Source of the DNA: Candidatus Hydrogenedentota bacterium
GTDB taxonomy: Bacteria; Hydrogenedentota; Hydrogenedentia; Hydrogenedentales; JAGMZX01
NCBI GenBank assembly: GCA_029556545.1
Contig: JAKQEQ010000192.1
Span: forward strand, 122,998 to 186,997
Length of the DNA: 64,000 bases
Direction: 5' to 3'
Shown piece by piece: positions 34,900 through 42,946 of this stretch; the stretch's first letter is position 1; the number at the start of each line of letters is the position of its first letter. The translations under genes were made by a program, and so were the position numbers. The notes beneath the pieces are model-generated. The model did no database searches. It had not been told where the DNA came from and saw nothing but the letters and a program-made list of their open reading frames with translations.

Positions 34900-35643
34900 A
34901 TGCAAAACACACGCAGAGAGTTCTTGAGGTTGGCGGGGATGCCGGTCGCCGCAGCGGCGACCATGGCCGGCGGCGTATCGATCTTCTCGGGCGCGGCGCA
35001 AGCGCAGGAGTCGGCTGACGGGCTGGGCGCGTTGACGGAACACACGCTGCCGCCGCTGCCGTATGACTACAACGCGCTCGAGCCATACATCGACGAGCAA
35101 ACGATGCGCATTCACCACGACAAGCATCACGCGGCGTATGTGAAGGGACTAAACACGGCCGAGGCCGCGCTGGCGAAGGCGCGCGCCGGGGGCGACTACG
35201 CGCAGATCGAGTATTGGTCGAAGAAGTGCGCATTCAACGGCGGCGGCCACTACTTGCACTCGATGTTCTGGGCCGCAATGGGGCCGGCGGGCAAAGGAGG
35301 CGGCGGTCAACCGACGGGTAAGCTGGCCGACCTGATCACGCGGGATTTCGGCGGCTTCGACGCCTTCAAAGCGCAGTTCTCGGCGGCGGCGACGGGCGTC
35401 GAGGGCAGCGGCTGGGGCCTCCTGCATTATCGCCCGGAGGACGGGCGCCTGATCATCCTGCAAGCGGAGAATCAGCACAAACTCTCGCCTTGGGGCAGCA
35501 TTCCCGTGCTCGGGATCGACGTGTGGGAGCACGCGTACTACCTCAAGTATCAGAATAACCGCGCCGAATATGTCTCCCAGTGGTGGAACGTCGTAAACTG
35601 GGAGCAGGTGGCGAAGAACGTCGCTATGCATCAAGGTGCGTAA
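34900..35643 (+). CDS. Fe/Mn superoxide dismutase with twin-arginine leader
   Basis: 247 residues. A Tat leader (TRREFLRLAGMPVAAAATMA) precedes a standard Fe/Mn-SOD: IHHDKHHAAYV (metal His), HYLHSMFWAAMGP (second His) and GIDVWEHAYYLKYQNNRAEY (Asp and His). The usual NHxxFW is LHSMFW. Fe and Mn forms cannot be separated with confidence. It would detoxify superoxide in the periplasm. The ATG at 34900 is chosen because GGAG lies 10 bases upstream; the ATG at 34891 abuts that site. Confidence 0.93.
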   Translation: MQNTRREFLRLAGMPVAAAATMAGGVSIFSGAAQAQESADGLGALTEHTLPPLPYDYNALEPYIDEQTMRIHHDKHHAAYVKGLNTAEAALAKARAGGDYAQIEYWSKKCAFNGGGHYLHSMFWAAMGPAGKGGGGQPTGKLADLITRDFGGFDAFKAQFSAAATGVEGSGWGLLHYRPEDGRLIILQAENQHKLSPWGSIPVLGIDVWEHAYYLKYQNNRAEYVSQWWNVVNWEQVAKNVAMHQGA

Positions 35644-35783
35644 GAAATTCGCCGGTCATCGCGGACGCGGCACGCGACCGTGAGAGTCGGGATTCAAGGA
35701 AGAAACACTACGGCGAGGGTCCGTCTCCTCCGGACACGCGACCCTCGTTTCCATGTCGCACGCGACACAACAACGCAACGGGT

Positions 35784-36143
35784 TCAAAACAACGTCTGCT
35801 GCATGTCGTCGGGCGTGGGCTCTTTCCGCTTTTCGACCCGCTGTCTTGCGGCCTTCTTGGGAGCGGGATCGGCGGGCAGGACGCTTTCTTCCGGCGCGAC
35901 TGTCGCCGCGACCGACGGAACGGACCGCTTCGTTCGGCGGCGCGGGGTCTCAGGGGCCGTGTTCGCTTGACTGCGGGCGACATTCTCGATGTCTTCTTGC
36001 AGTATCTTGCGCGTCGTGCGCCAGGACTTGCCGAACTTGAACCCGCGCAGGCGCTTCTGCCGGAACATGTAACGCACGGTAAGCGGGCTGACATGGAGGA
36101 TCTGCGCGACGTCCTCGACAGTCAGCATGTTTTCCAGGTCCAT
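35784..36143 (-). CDS. excisionase/MerR-like helix-turn-helix protein
   Basis: 119 residues from ATG 36143 behind GGAGGGAGG. A winged HTH of the HTH_17/excisionase type is clear: LTVEDVAQILHVSPLTVRYM followed by FRQKRLRGFKFGKSWR. The C-terminal half is Pro/Lys/Ala-rich and probably disordered. Such proteins often regulate mobile or metabolic genes; nothing here identifies the target. It is divergent from metF, and the 208-base gap contains the metF promoter. Confidence 0.83.
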   Translation of the reverse strand: MDLENMLTVEDVAQILHVSPLTVRYMFRQKRLRGFKFGKSWRTTRKILQEDIENVARSQANTAPETPRRRTKRSVPSVAATVAPEESVLPADPAPKKAARQRVEKRKEPTPDDMQQTLF

Positions 36144-36289
36144 TGCGGCCTCCCTCCTCCTCTGCGGCCCGCGCCGCGCCAACCACGCGCCCTCATGGTA
36201 CAAAAACCGCCGCAAGCATACAAGCACGACCCCAAGCAACCGAATTCAAGCCCGCGGCGTGATACACAAGGCGTCGCGGCAACCTTCAT

Positions 36290-36318
36290 TTGCGCCGGTT
36301 GTTTCCGCCGACTACAAT
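36290..36318 (+). promoter_or_regulatory. candidate promoter of metF
   Basis: TTGCGC at 36290-36295, a 17-base spacer and TACAAT at 36313-36318, about 33 bases before the metF ATG. The -10 is good, the -35 partial. Confidence 0.5.
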
Positions 36319-36351
36319 GCGGCCTGGAATCCTCAAGCGGGCACTTTCGGG

Positions 36352-37239
36352 ATGGCGCATCCAACATTATCCGAGATTTACCGGCAACGGCGGCTTGCCC
36401 TTTCTTTCGAGCTGTTTCCGCCGAAGACGGAAGAGGGCCTCAACAATCTGTTCCAGCACCTGAAGGAACTGACGGGTTGCGGGCCCGCCTACATCACGTG
36501 TACCTACGGCGCGGGCGGATCGACCCGTGACCGCACGTTGCAGGTGCTTACCCGCGTGATGGAGGAGTATCCGGCGCTGCCCGTGGCCTCGCACCTCACT
36601 TGCGTCGGCGCGTCACACGAGGACTTGCGCGGCTACCTTCGCCACGCCCGCGATATCGGCATCGCTTACATTGTCGCCCTGCGCGGCGACCCGCCCCGGG
36701 GCGACAAGACGTTTCGGCCCCATCCCGACGGGCTGCAGCATGCAATCGAACTCGTATCGCTCATCCGAGACGAGTTCCCGGGCTTCGGCGTCGCGGTGGC
36801 GGGCTACCCGGAGATGCACCCGGCGTCGCCGAGCCGCGCTGCCGATATGGAGCACCTCAAACGGAAGGTCGATGCCGGGGCGGACGCGGTCATCACGCAG
36901 CTTTTTTACGACAACGACGACTTCTATCGGTTTCGCGACCGGTGCGCGCAAGAGGGCATCCACGTGCCGATTGTGCCAGGCATCCTGCCGGTCACGAGTC
37001 TTGCGCAGATTAAGCGAATCGCAGCGCTCTGCGGGGCGAGCCTTACGCCCAAACTCATGGAGCGGCTCGAAGCGCACCCCGACGAAGAGGGGCAATTCCT
37101 GGTGGGGCTGTATCACGCCGCCCGTCAGGTCGACGAGCTTGTCGAGCACGGCGTACCGGGTGTGCATTTTTACGTGTTGAACAAGTCCCGGGCCGCGGCG
37201 TTCATCTGCCGAGCCTTGACCCTGTCCAATCGCGGATGA
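36352..37239 (+). CDS. metF: methylenetetrahydrofolate reductase
   Basis: 295 residues, a TIM barrel with the MetF motifs LSFELFPPKTEEGLNNLF, YITCTYGAGGSTRDRT, HLTCVGASHEDL, ALRGDPPRG and ITQLFYDNDDFYRF. It uses FAD and NADH to reduce 5,10-methylene-THF to 5-methyl-THF for methionine synthesis. No strong ribosome site is visible before ATG 36352. The DUF4914 gene follows 10 bases downstream, so they are probably co-transcribed. Confidence 0.95.
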   Translation: MAHPTLSEIYRQRRLALSFELFPPKTEEGLNNLFQHLKELTGCGPAYITCTYGAGGSTRDRTLQVLTRVMEEYPALPVASHLTCVGASHEDLRGYLRHARDIGIAYIVALRGDPPRGDKTFRPHPDGLQHAIELVSLIRDEFPGFGVAVAGYPEMHPASPSRAADMEHLKRKVDAGADAVITQLFYDNDDFYRFRDRCAQEGIHVPIVPGILPVTSLAQIKRIAALCGASLTPKLMERLEAHPDEEGQFLVGLYHAARQVDELVEHGVPGVHFYVLNKSRAAAFICRALTLSNRG

Positions 37240-37249
37240 GGAATCGTGT

Positions 37250-39145
37250 ATGACCACCTGGTTCGATCCGATGCGCTGCCAGATTCCCATCGAGGCGGCG
37301 GAGATCCTTGCCGCCTGTCCCGGGTATCTCCGGGCGTCTGACGTCCATGAATTGGTGGACTTGGCTTGTCGCGATGCCACAGATGGTTGGCACGACACGG
37401 CTTACGATATTCCCGGCGTGGGCCGCGTCGTCGAGGCGCGGGTCTGCCGCGTGCGCAACGGGGTCGCGGCGAACTACCTCGAACCATACATGCGACGCCG
37501 GGATCCGGATTGCATGTTCATCGCCGATAAGAGCCCCACGGACAAGCCGCGCTTCGACGAGCGCTTTGGGGCCGACTTCGAGCAAGTCCGGGAGGAAACG
37601 TTTGCCTGGCTGAAGACGCAGGAACTGGCGGTCTTCTTCTTTGTGGCGGGCGCGCCCGGCAAGGGTGTGGATTCGATGGTGGTCGCGCCCGCGAATGCGG
37701 GATTCTTCGCCTTTGGACTTTCTCTGCTTCAGGGTATCCTCGACGAACCGCCGGAAGACTTCTGCCCGAAGTCCGTCATTTATGTGGCGCCACCTTTCCG
37801 ACACACGCATTTCGCGGGACGGCAAGTGGTCGTCCACAACCGCAAGCGGGGGCTGCACGAACTGTTCAGCTACAATCTCTACCCCGGCCCGAGCGCGAAA
37901 AAGGGCGTGTACGGCGTGTTGATCCATCTGGGTGAAGAGGAGGAGTGGGTAACCGCCCACTGTTCCACGGTTCGCGTGATGACGCCCTACGATAATCAGG
38001 TCACGATAATGCACGAGGGCGCGAGCGGGGGCGGCAAGAGCGAAATGCTCGAGCATGTTCACCGGGAACCCGACGGGCGGCTCGTGCTCGGCGTCAACAC
38101 GGTCACCGGCGAGACGCGGCACGTGGTACTGCCGCGCGCGTGCGAACTGCGTCCGGTTACGGACGACATGGCGCTGTGCCACCCCTCGCTGGATCGCGGG
38201 GACGGCAAGCTCGCACTCATGGACGCGGAGGACGCCTGGTTTGTTCGCACAAACCACATCACCCGTTACGGCACCGACCCCCACCTTGAAGCGGTCACTA
38301 TTCACGCGACGCAGCCGTTGCTTTTCCTCAACATCGACGCGGCGCCCGGCGGCACAGCGCTGATTTGGGAACACATCGAGGACAAGCCGGGGCAGCGCTG
38401 CCCGAATCCGCGCGTCGTGCTGCCGCGCGAAGCGGTGCCCCATGTGGTCAACGGTCCCGTCCGCGTCGATATCCGCAGTTTCGGCGTGCGCACGCCGCCG
38501 TGCACGGCGTCCGCGCCATCCTACGGTATTATCGGGCTGTTCCACGTTCTGCCGCCGGCCCTGGCGTGGCTCTGGCGCCTGGTCGCACCGCGGGGGCACG
38601 ACAACCCCAGCATCGTCGAGTCGGAAGGCATGACCTCCGAGGGCGTCGGGTCCTACTGGCCCTTCGCGACGGGCCGTCGCGTACACCAGGCAAACCTGCT
38701 GCTCGAACAGATTCTCCACACACCCGAGGTACGTTACATCCTGTGCCCGAACCAGTACATCGGCGCGTGGCGCGTCGGGTTCATGCCGCAATGGATCGCC
38801 CGCGAATATCTCGCTCGCCGCGGCGGCGCCTGGTTCGCTCCGCGACAGGTACTTCCCGCCCGGTGTCCGCTTCTGGGATATGCGCTCGACACCATCATGG
38901 TCGAGGGGCAAACCCTGGACCACTGGCTGCTGCGCGTGGAAACTCAGCCCGAGGTCGGGTTTGCCGCCTACGACCAGGGCGCGGCAATGCTGACCGCCTT
39001 TTTCCACGATCAACTTCGCGCGTACCTGGAACCGGACCTCTTGCCGCTTGGAAAACGGATCATCGACTGTTGTCTTGCGGGCGGAGCGCTTGACGATTAT
39101 CTCGGGCTTGTGACCGCGAAGCCGCTGGTCGAAGACCGCGACTGA
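37250..39145 (+). CDS. DUF4914-family protein with PEPCK-like P-loop
   Basis: 631 residues, the usual length of DUF4914 proteins. The segment MHEGASGGGKSEMLEHV resembles the kinase loop of ATP-dependent PEP carboxykinase, and LFLNIDAAPGGTALIWEH and VRVDIRSFGVRTPPC fit the same fold. The N-terminal part has FFFVAGAPGKGVDS. No signal peptide or membrane segment. Biochemical role is unknown; a nucleotide-dependent phosphotransferase is a reasonable inference. It follows metF within 10 bases. Confidence 0.72.
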   Translation: MTTWFDPMRCQIPIEAAEILAACPGYLRASDVHELVDLACRDATDGWHDTAYDIPGVGRVVEARVCRVRNGVAANYLEPYMRRRDPDCMFIADKSPTDKPRFDERFGADFEQVREETFAWLKTQELAVFFFVAGAPGKGVDSMVVAPANAGFFAFGLSLLQGILDEPPEDFCPKSVIYVAPPFRHTHFAGRQVVVHNRKRGLHELFSYNLYPGPSAKKGVYGVLIHLGEEEEWVTAHCSTVRVMTPYDNQVTIMHEGASGGGKSEMLEHVHREPDGRLVLGVNTVTGETRHVVLPRACELRPVTDDMALCHPSLDRGDGKLALMDAEDAWFVRTNHITRYGTDPHLEAVTIHATQPLLFLNIDAAPGGTALIWEHIEDKPGQRCPNPRVVLPREAVPHVVNGPVRVDIRSFGVRTPPCTASAPSYGIIGLFHVLPPALAWLWRLVAPRGHDNPSIVESEGMTSEGVGSYWPFATGRRVHQANLLLEQILHTPEVRYILCPNQYIGAWRVGFMPQWIAREYLARRGGAWFAPRQVLPARCPLLGYALDTIMVEGQTLDHWLLRVETQPEVGFAAYDQGAAMLTAFFHDQLRAYLEPDLLPLGKRIIDCCLAGGALDDYLGLVTAKPLVEDRD

Positions 39146-39256
39146 ATTCTCGCGGGACCGCCGCGCGTCGCGGTTCGTTTCCTTGAATCGCCGCCGGCGG
39201 CGAGCCTATGCTTGCCGCGATCGCGTCGTTTCTCCCCGCAAGGAATACTGCACCCG

Positions 39257-40219
39257 ATGGATGTTCCCGAATTTCTGGCGGAGAAGGCGTCGAAAACCGA
39301 ACAGGCGCTCGATGCCTATCTGAACACGTGGCGCGACGCGCCGGTACGGCTGGTCGAGGCGGTGCGCTACAGCCTCTTCGCGGGCGGCAAGCGGTTGCGG
39401 CCCGCCCTCGCGCTCGGGGCCGCGGACCTTATCGCCGGGGATGACGCCGCAGCCCTGCCTGCGGCGTGCGCCATCGAGATGATCCACACCTATTCGCTCA
39501 TCCACGACGACCTCCCCGCGATGGACGACGACGACCTGCGGCGGGGACGGCCCACGTCGCACAAGGTCTTCGGCGAGGCCACGGCCATCCTCGCGGGCGA
39601 CGCGCTCGTCACCATGGCGTTCGATGTACTGGCCCGGACCGGCAACGTCGACGTCGTCCGCGAAGTGGCGCAGGCGGCGGGCGTGGCGGGCATGGTGGGC
39701 GGCCAACACCTCGACATGGAGGCCGAGGGCCGCGCCCTGACCCTCGAGGAACTGCGGCGCATCCACGCCTTCAAGACCGGCGCGTTGATTCGCGTGTCCA
39801 TGCGCGCCGGGGCGATGCTCGCTTATGGCGCGGGCGGCCCGTGCTCTCTCTCCCCGAGGGAGAGGGCTGGGGTGAGGGTTGAAGGGAGCGGAGCCAATCA
39901 CGGGCAAGATGCCCGTGCCACGCGGGGACACGAAGATCGGATCGAGGCGCTTACCCGCTATGGCGAGGCCATCGGTCTTGCCTTCCAAATCATGGACGAC
40001 ATCCTGGACGTCGTCGGAGACGAGCGCGCGCTGGGCAAGCGTGTCGGCGCGGACGCGGGCCATCGTAAGGCCACTTACCCGGCGCTGGTCGGCCTCGAAC
40101 GGGCACGCGAACTCGCCGTGGAAGCGCGCGACGCCGCGATCGCGGCCTTGGCGGGTTTCGGCCCCGAGGCGGACGCGTTTCGCGCGCTGGCACGTTATAT
40201 CATCGAGCGGGACCGCTGA
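39257..40219 (+). CDS. short-chain polyprenyl (farnesyl/geranylgeranyl) diphosphate synthase with in-frame repeat insert
   Basis: 320 residues. Both Asp-rich motifs are intact: HDDLPAMDDDDLRRGRPTSHK and AFQIMDDILDV; GGKRLRP and GGQHLDM are also present. The all-alpha prenyl-transferase condenses IPP with DMAPP/GPP. Between helices at residues about 192-226 is a 30-residue insert (GPCSLSPRERAGVRVEGSG, ANHGQDARATRGHEDR) made from two repeat types; without it the protein has the normal length. Start 39257 has AAGGAATAC upstream. Confidence 0.9.
   Translation: MDVPEFLAEKASKTEQALDAYLNTWRDAPVRLVEAVRYSLFAGGKRLRPALALGAADLIAGDDAAALPAACAIEMIHTYSLIHDDLPAMDDDDLRRGRPTSHKVFGEATAILAGDALVTMAFDVLARTGNVDVVREVAQAAGVAGMVGGQHLDMEAEGRALTLEELRRIHAFKTGALIRVSMRAGAMLAYGAGGPCSLSPRERAGVRVEGSGANHGQDARATRGHEDRIEALTRYGEAIGLAFQIMDDILDVVGDERALGKRVGADAGHRKATYPALVGLERARELAVEARDAAIAALAGFGPEADAFRALARYIIERDR
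39844..39922 (+). repeat. composite repeat inserted in frame in the prenyl synthase gene
   Basis: The left part (39844-39878) is the CTCTCTCCCCGAGGGAGAG-GGCTGGGGTGAGGG type; the right part (39899-39922, CACGGGCAAGAT-GCCCGTGCCACG) is the right arm of the palindromic repeat at 7622-7676, in the same reading frame (HGQDARAT). A possible remnant of the first type lies at 8151-8170 in the heparinase-like gene. Confidence 0.8.
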
Positions 40220-40363
40220 CGGCCGGGTGACGCGCCCGCATGGTTTCGCGTAGGATACGTCGGTTCATGGCCACGCGCTTCGCTCGACGGGCGAAGCGGA
40301 CACAAGAGACGGATGCGTGGTCGCAGCGATGGCGGGTAGAATCGACGGAGGGAGCCGGCGTAT

Positions 40364-41131
40364 ATGGATATTGGAAAGCTGAAGACGCTTCTTGGCGAGG
40401 TGGCTTCGGGCGCGGTCACAATCGAGCAGGCGCTCGAGCGGCTGCGCAACCTGCCCTACGAGGACCTCGGCTTCGCCAAGGTCGACCATCATCGGCCCTT
40501 GCGCAAGGGCTACCCCGAGACGATCTTCTGCGCTGGCAAGACGCCGGAACAGGTGGTCGGCATCGTGCGCGGGATGCGCGACCACGGCAGCAACGTGCTC
40601 GGGACGCGGTGCTCGCCGGAGGTGGTGGCGGCGGTGCTTGGGGCTTTCCCCGAGGCGGTGCATCACGAGGCCGCGCGCGCGTTCACGATCACGGTCGAGC
40701 CGCCCGAGCCGCTCGATGGCTACATCGCGATTGTCTGCGCGGGCACGAGCGACATCCCCGTGGCGGAAGAGGCGGCGGTCACGTGTGCGGCCCTCGGCAA
40801 CCCGGTCGAGCGTGTTTACGACGTGGGTGTAGCGGGGATTCACCGCTTGTTCGGCCAACGCGAGAAATTGGACGGCGCGCACGTGGTTATCGTCTGCGCG
40901 GGTATGGAAGGCGCGCTCCCGAGTGTTATCGGGGGGCTCGTCGAGCATCCGATTATCGCGGTGCCGACCAGCATCGGGTACGGCACGGCGTTCGGCGGCG
41001 TGTCCGCGTTGCTGGGCATGTTGAACTCGTGCGCCACCGGCCTCACAGTCGTGAACATCGACAACGGCTTTGGCGCGGCGGTTGCCGCCTCGGCCATCAA
41101 CCGGCTGGTCTCGAAGACGGCCAGAGGCTAG
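40364..41131 (+). CDS. larB: nickel-pincer cofactor biosynthesis protein LarB
   Basis: 255 residues. Hallmarks include LGFAKVDHHRPLRKGYPETIF, IVCAGTSDIPVAEEAA and VVIVCAGMEGALPSVIGGL (AIR carboxylase-like fold). LarB carboxylates and hydrolyses nicotinic acid adenine dinucleotide to start the nickel pincer cofactor of lactate racemase and related enzymes. larC follows, but no larE or larA is present in the window. The stop codon overlaps the AGAGGCTAGAGGCT repeat. Confidence 0.93.
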   Translation: MDIGKLKTLLGEVASGAVTIEQALERLRNLPYEDLGFAKVDHHRPLRKGYPETIFCAGKTPEQVVGIVRGMRDHGSNVLGTRCSPEVVAAVLGAFPEAVHHEAARAFTITVEPPEPLDGYIAIVCAGTSDIPVAEEAAVTCAALGNPVERVYDVGVAGIHRLFGQREKLDGAHVVIVCAGMEGALPSVIGGLVEHPIIAVPTSIGYGTAFGGVSALLGMLNSCATGLTVVNIDNGFGAAVAASAINRLVSKTARG

Positions 41132-41150
41132 AGGCTGGAGGCCAGGGAGG
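41123..41150. repeat. short GC-rich repeat at a stop codon, second copy
   Basis: AGAGGCTAGAGGCT followed by GGAGGCCAGGGAGG. It shares its first 14 bases with the copy at 10612-10637 and overlaps the larB stop codon; it also supplies purine-rich sequence just upstream of the larC start. Confidence 0.5.
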
Positions 41151-41169
41151 ACGGGTTAGGGAGCAGGTT

Positions 41170-42369
41170 ATGCGGATTGCATATTTCGATTGTTTCAGCG
41201 GTATTAGCGGCGACATGACGGTCGGCGCATTGATTGACGCGGGCGTGGATTTCGACGCGGTCCGGGCGGGGCTCGCGTCGCTCGGGGTGGAGGGATTCGG
41301 CGTCACGGCGGAAAAGGTGAAGAAGAAAGGCATCCAGGCAACGCAGTTCCAAGTGCATATCGATGACAGCGCGCGGCAGCCGCACCGGCATCTGCGTCAT
41401 GTGATCGAGATTATCGAGCGCGGCGCGTTGCCGGCAGTCGTCAAGACCGCCGCCATCGAGACGTTCCGTCTGCTTGCCGAGGCGGAGGCGGAGGTACACG
41501 GCTCGACGCCGGAAAAGGTGCACTTTCACGAGGTTGGGGCTGTGGACTCGATTGTCGATATCGTCGCCGCGCACCATGCGTTGCACTTGCTCGCGGTCGA
41601 CGATGTCGTCGTGTCACCGCTGCACGTGGGCTCTGGGACAGTCCGCTGCGCCCACGGCCTGATGCCCGTACCCGCGCCCGCGACGGCGCTCCTGCTGCGC
41701 GGCAAGCCGACCTACGGCGGCCCTATCGAGGCGGAACTGGTGACGCCGACCGGCGCCGCGCTCGTCGCGCAATGCGCGAAGCGGGTCGGTCCCGCGCCGG
41801 CGATGACGGTGAGCGCCGTCGGCTATGGGGCGGGCACGCGCGACCTGCCGGACTTGCCCAACGTGCTGCGTGTGATGATCGGCGACGCGGCGGACGCGAC
41901 GCCGGACACCGAGACCGTCTCTGTTATCGAGGCGAATATCGACGACATGATCGGCGAGTTGTATCCGCCGTTGATCGACGCGCTACTCGAAGCGGGGGCG
42001 CGCGACTCTTTCGTCACGCCGGTTCTCGGCAAGAAGGGCCGGCCCGCGCATTGCGTGACGGTCCTTTGCGAAGAGCCGCGTGTTTCCGATATGGTGCGCG
42101 TGCTGTTCGCGCACTCGACGACATTGGGCGTGCGCGTGCGCGGCGAGCGGCGCTTCGTGTTGGCGCGGGAGTGGCGCGACGTCGAGACGCCGTGGGGCGC
42201 CGTGCGGATCAAAGTGGGTCTGCTGGATGGGCGGGTCCACGTCGCCGCGCCGGAGTTCGAGGATTGCCGCATTGCGGCGGAACGGTCGGGTGTGCCGGTC
42301 CGCCGGGTGTACGAGGCCGCGCTGGCCGCGGCGGAGCCGTTGCGGGAGGAGCAGACAAGGCATGAGTAA
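41170..42369 (+). CDS. larC: nickel insertion protein LarC
   Basis: 399 residues in one unbroken frame. Family motifs IAYFDCFSGISGDMTVGAL, HFHEVGAVDSIVDIV, LHVGSGTVRCAHG and the C-terminal IEANIDDMIGELY are visible. LarC inserts nickel into the dithiolated cofactor using CTP. In Lactobacillus plantarum larC is read through a programmed frameshift; here the two parts are already fused. It overlaps coaD by 8 bases. Confidence 0.93.
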   Translation: MRIAYFDCFSGISGDMTVGALIDAGVDFDAVRAGLASLGVEGFGVTAEKVKKKGIQATQFQVHIDDSARQPHRHLRHVIEIIERGALPAVVKTAAIETFRLLAEAEAEVHGSTPEKVHFHEVGAVDSIVDIVAAHHALHLLAVDDVVVSPLHVGSGTVRCAHGLMPVPAPATALLLRGKPTYGGPIEAELVTPTGAALVAQCAKRVGPAPAMTVSAVGYGAGTRDLPDLPNVLRVMIGDAADATPDTETVSVIEANIDDMIGELYPPLIDALLEAGARDSFVTPVLGKKGRPAHCVTVLCEEPRVSDMVRVLFAHSTTLGVRVRGERRFVLAREWRDVETPWGAVRIKVGLLDGRVHVAAPEFEDCRIAAERSGVPVRRVYEAALAAAEPLREEQTRHE

Positions 42370-42859
42370 GCGAATTGCGTTGTATCCGGGGAGTTTCGAT
42401 CCGCCCACGCGCGGGCATCTCGATTTGATCGAGCGCGCGGGCCGCATGTTCGATCAGGTGATTGTGGCGGTGGCGGCGAACATCCGCAAGGCGGGCCTGT
42501 TCACGGTCGAGGAGCGGCTTGAAATGCTGCGTGACATGGTGCGGGATATGCCCGACGTGACGGTGACCCAGTTCGACACGCTAAGCGTCGAATTCGCGCG
42601 CAAGCACGGCGCCATCGCCATTATCCGCGGGCTGCGGGTCATGTCCGACTTCGAGTATGAGCTTACCCTCGCCATCAACAACCGCAAGCTGAACCCCGAG
42701 GTGGACACCGTCTGCCTGATGCCCAGCGAACCGTATGTGTTCCTGAGTTCGTCGATGGTGAAGGAAATCGCTAGTTTCGGCGGCGATCTCGGTTGCAGCG
42801 TTGCGCCGGAAGTCGAGGCGCGGCTACGGGAGAAGCTGCGTCAAGCTCGCTTGGAGTAG
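42362..42859 (+). CDS. coaD: phosphopantetheine adenylyltransferase
   Basis: 165 residues, normal length. Nucleotidyltransferase motif YPGSFDPPTRGHLDL (TxGH), then IIRGLRVMSDFEYELTLA, and C-terminal FLSSSMVKEI (SSS), all diagnostic for CoaD. It adenylates 4'-phosphopantetheine in coenzyme A synthesis. Its ATG lies inside the 3' end of larC (8-base overlap), implying translational coupling. A hairpin with a GCAA loop follows at 42906. Confidence 0.96.
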   Translation: MSKRIALYPGSFDPPTRGHLDLIERAGRMFDQVIVAVAANIRKAGLFTVEERLEMLRDMVRDMPDVTVTQFDTLSVEFARKHGAIAIIRGLRVMSDFEYELTLAINNRKLNPEVDTVCLMPSEPYVFLSSSMVKEIASFGGDLGCSVAPEVEARLREKLRQARLE

Positions 42860-42905
42860 CAGCGGCGGTTGGTGTGTCGCCGTTGTCCTGTTAATCTGGT
42901 CTTGT

Positions 42906-42930
42906 GGACGCCGCAAGGCGTCCGTGTTTC
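42906..42930 (+). terminator. hairpin terminator after coaD
   Basis: GGACGCC (42906-42912), loop GCAA, GGCGTCC (42917-42923), then GTGTTTC. A 7-bp GC stem with a stable GNRA tetraloop; the T-tract is weak, so this could also be a 3' stabilising hairpin. Confidence 0.55.
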
Positions 42931-42946
42931 ATGAAAGGGAACCGTC

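Noticed and set aside
37202..39013. 603-codon minus-strand frame opposite the DUF4914 gene
   Set aside because: Antisense shadow with no leader, ribosome site or recognisable domain; the plus strand has family-wide motifs and follows metF closely.
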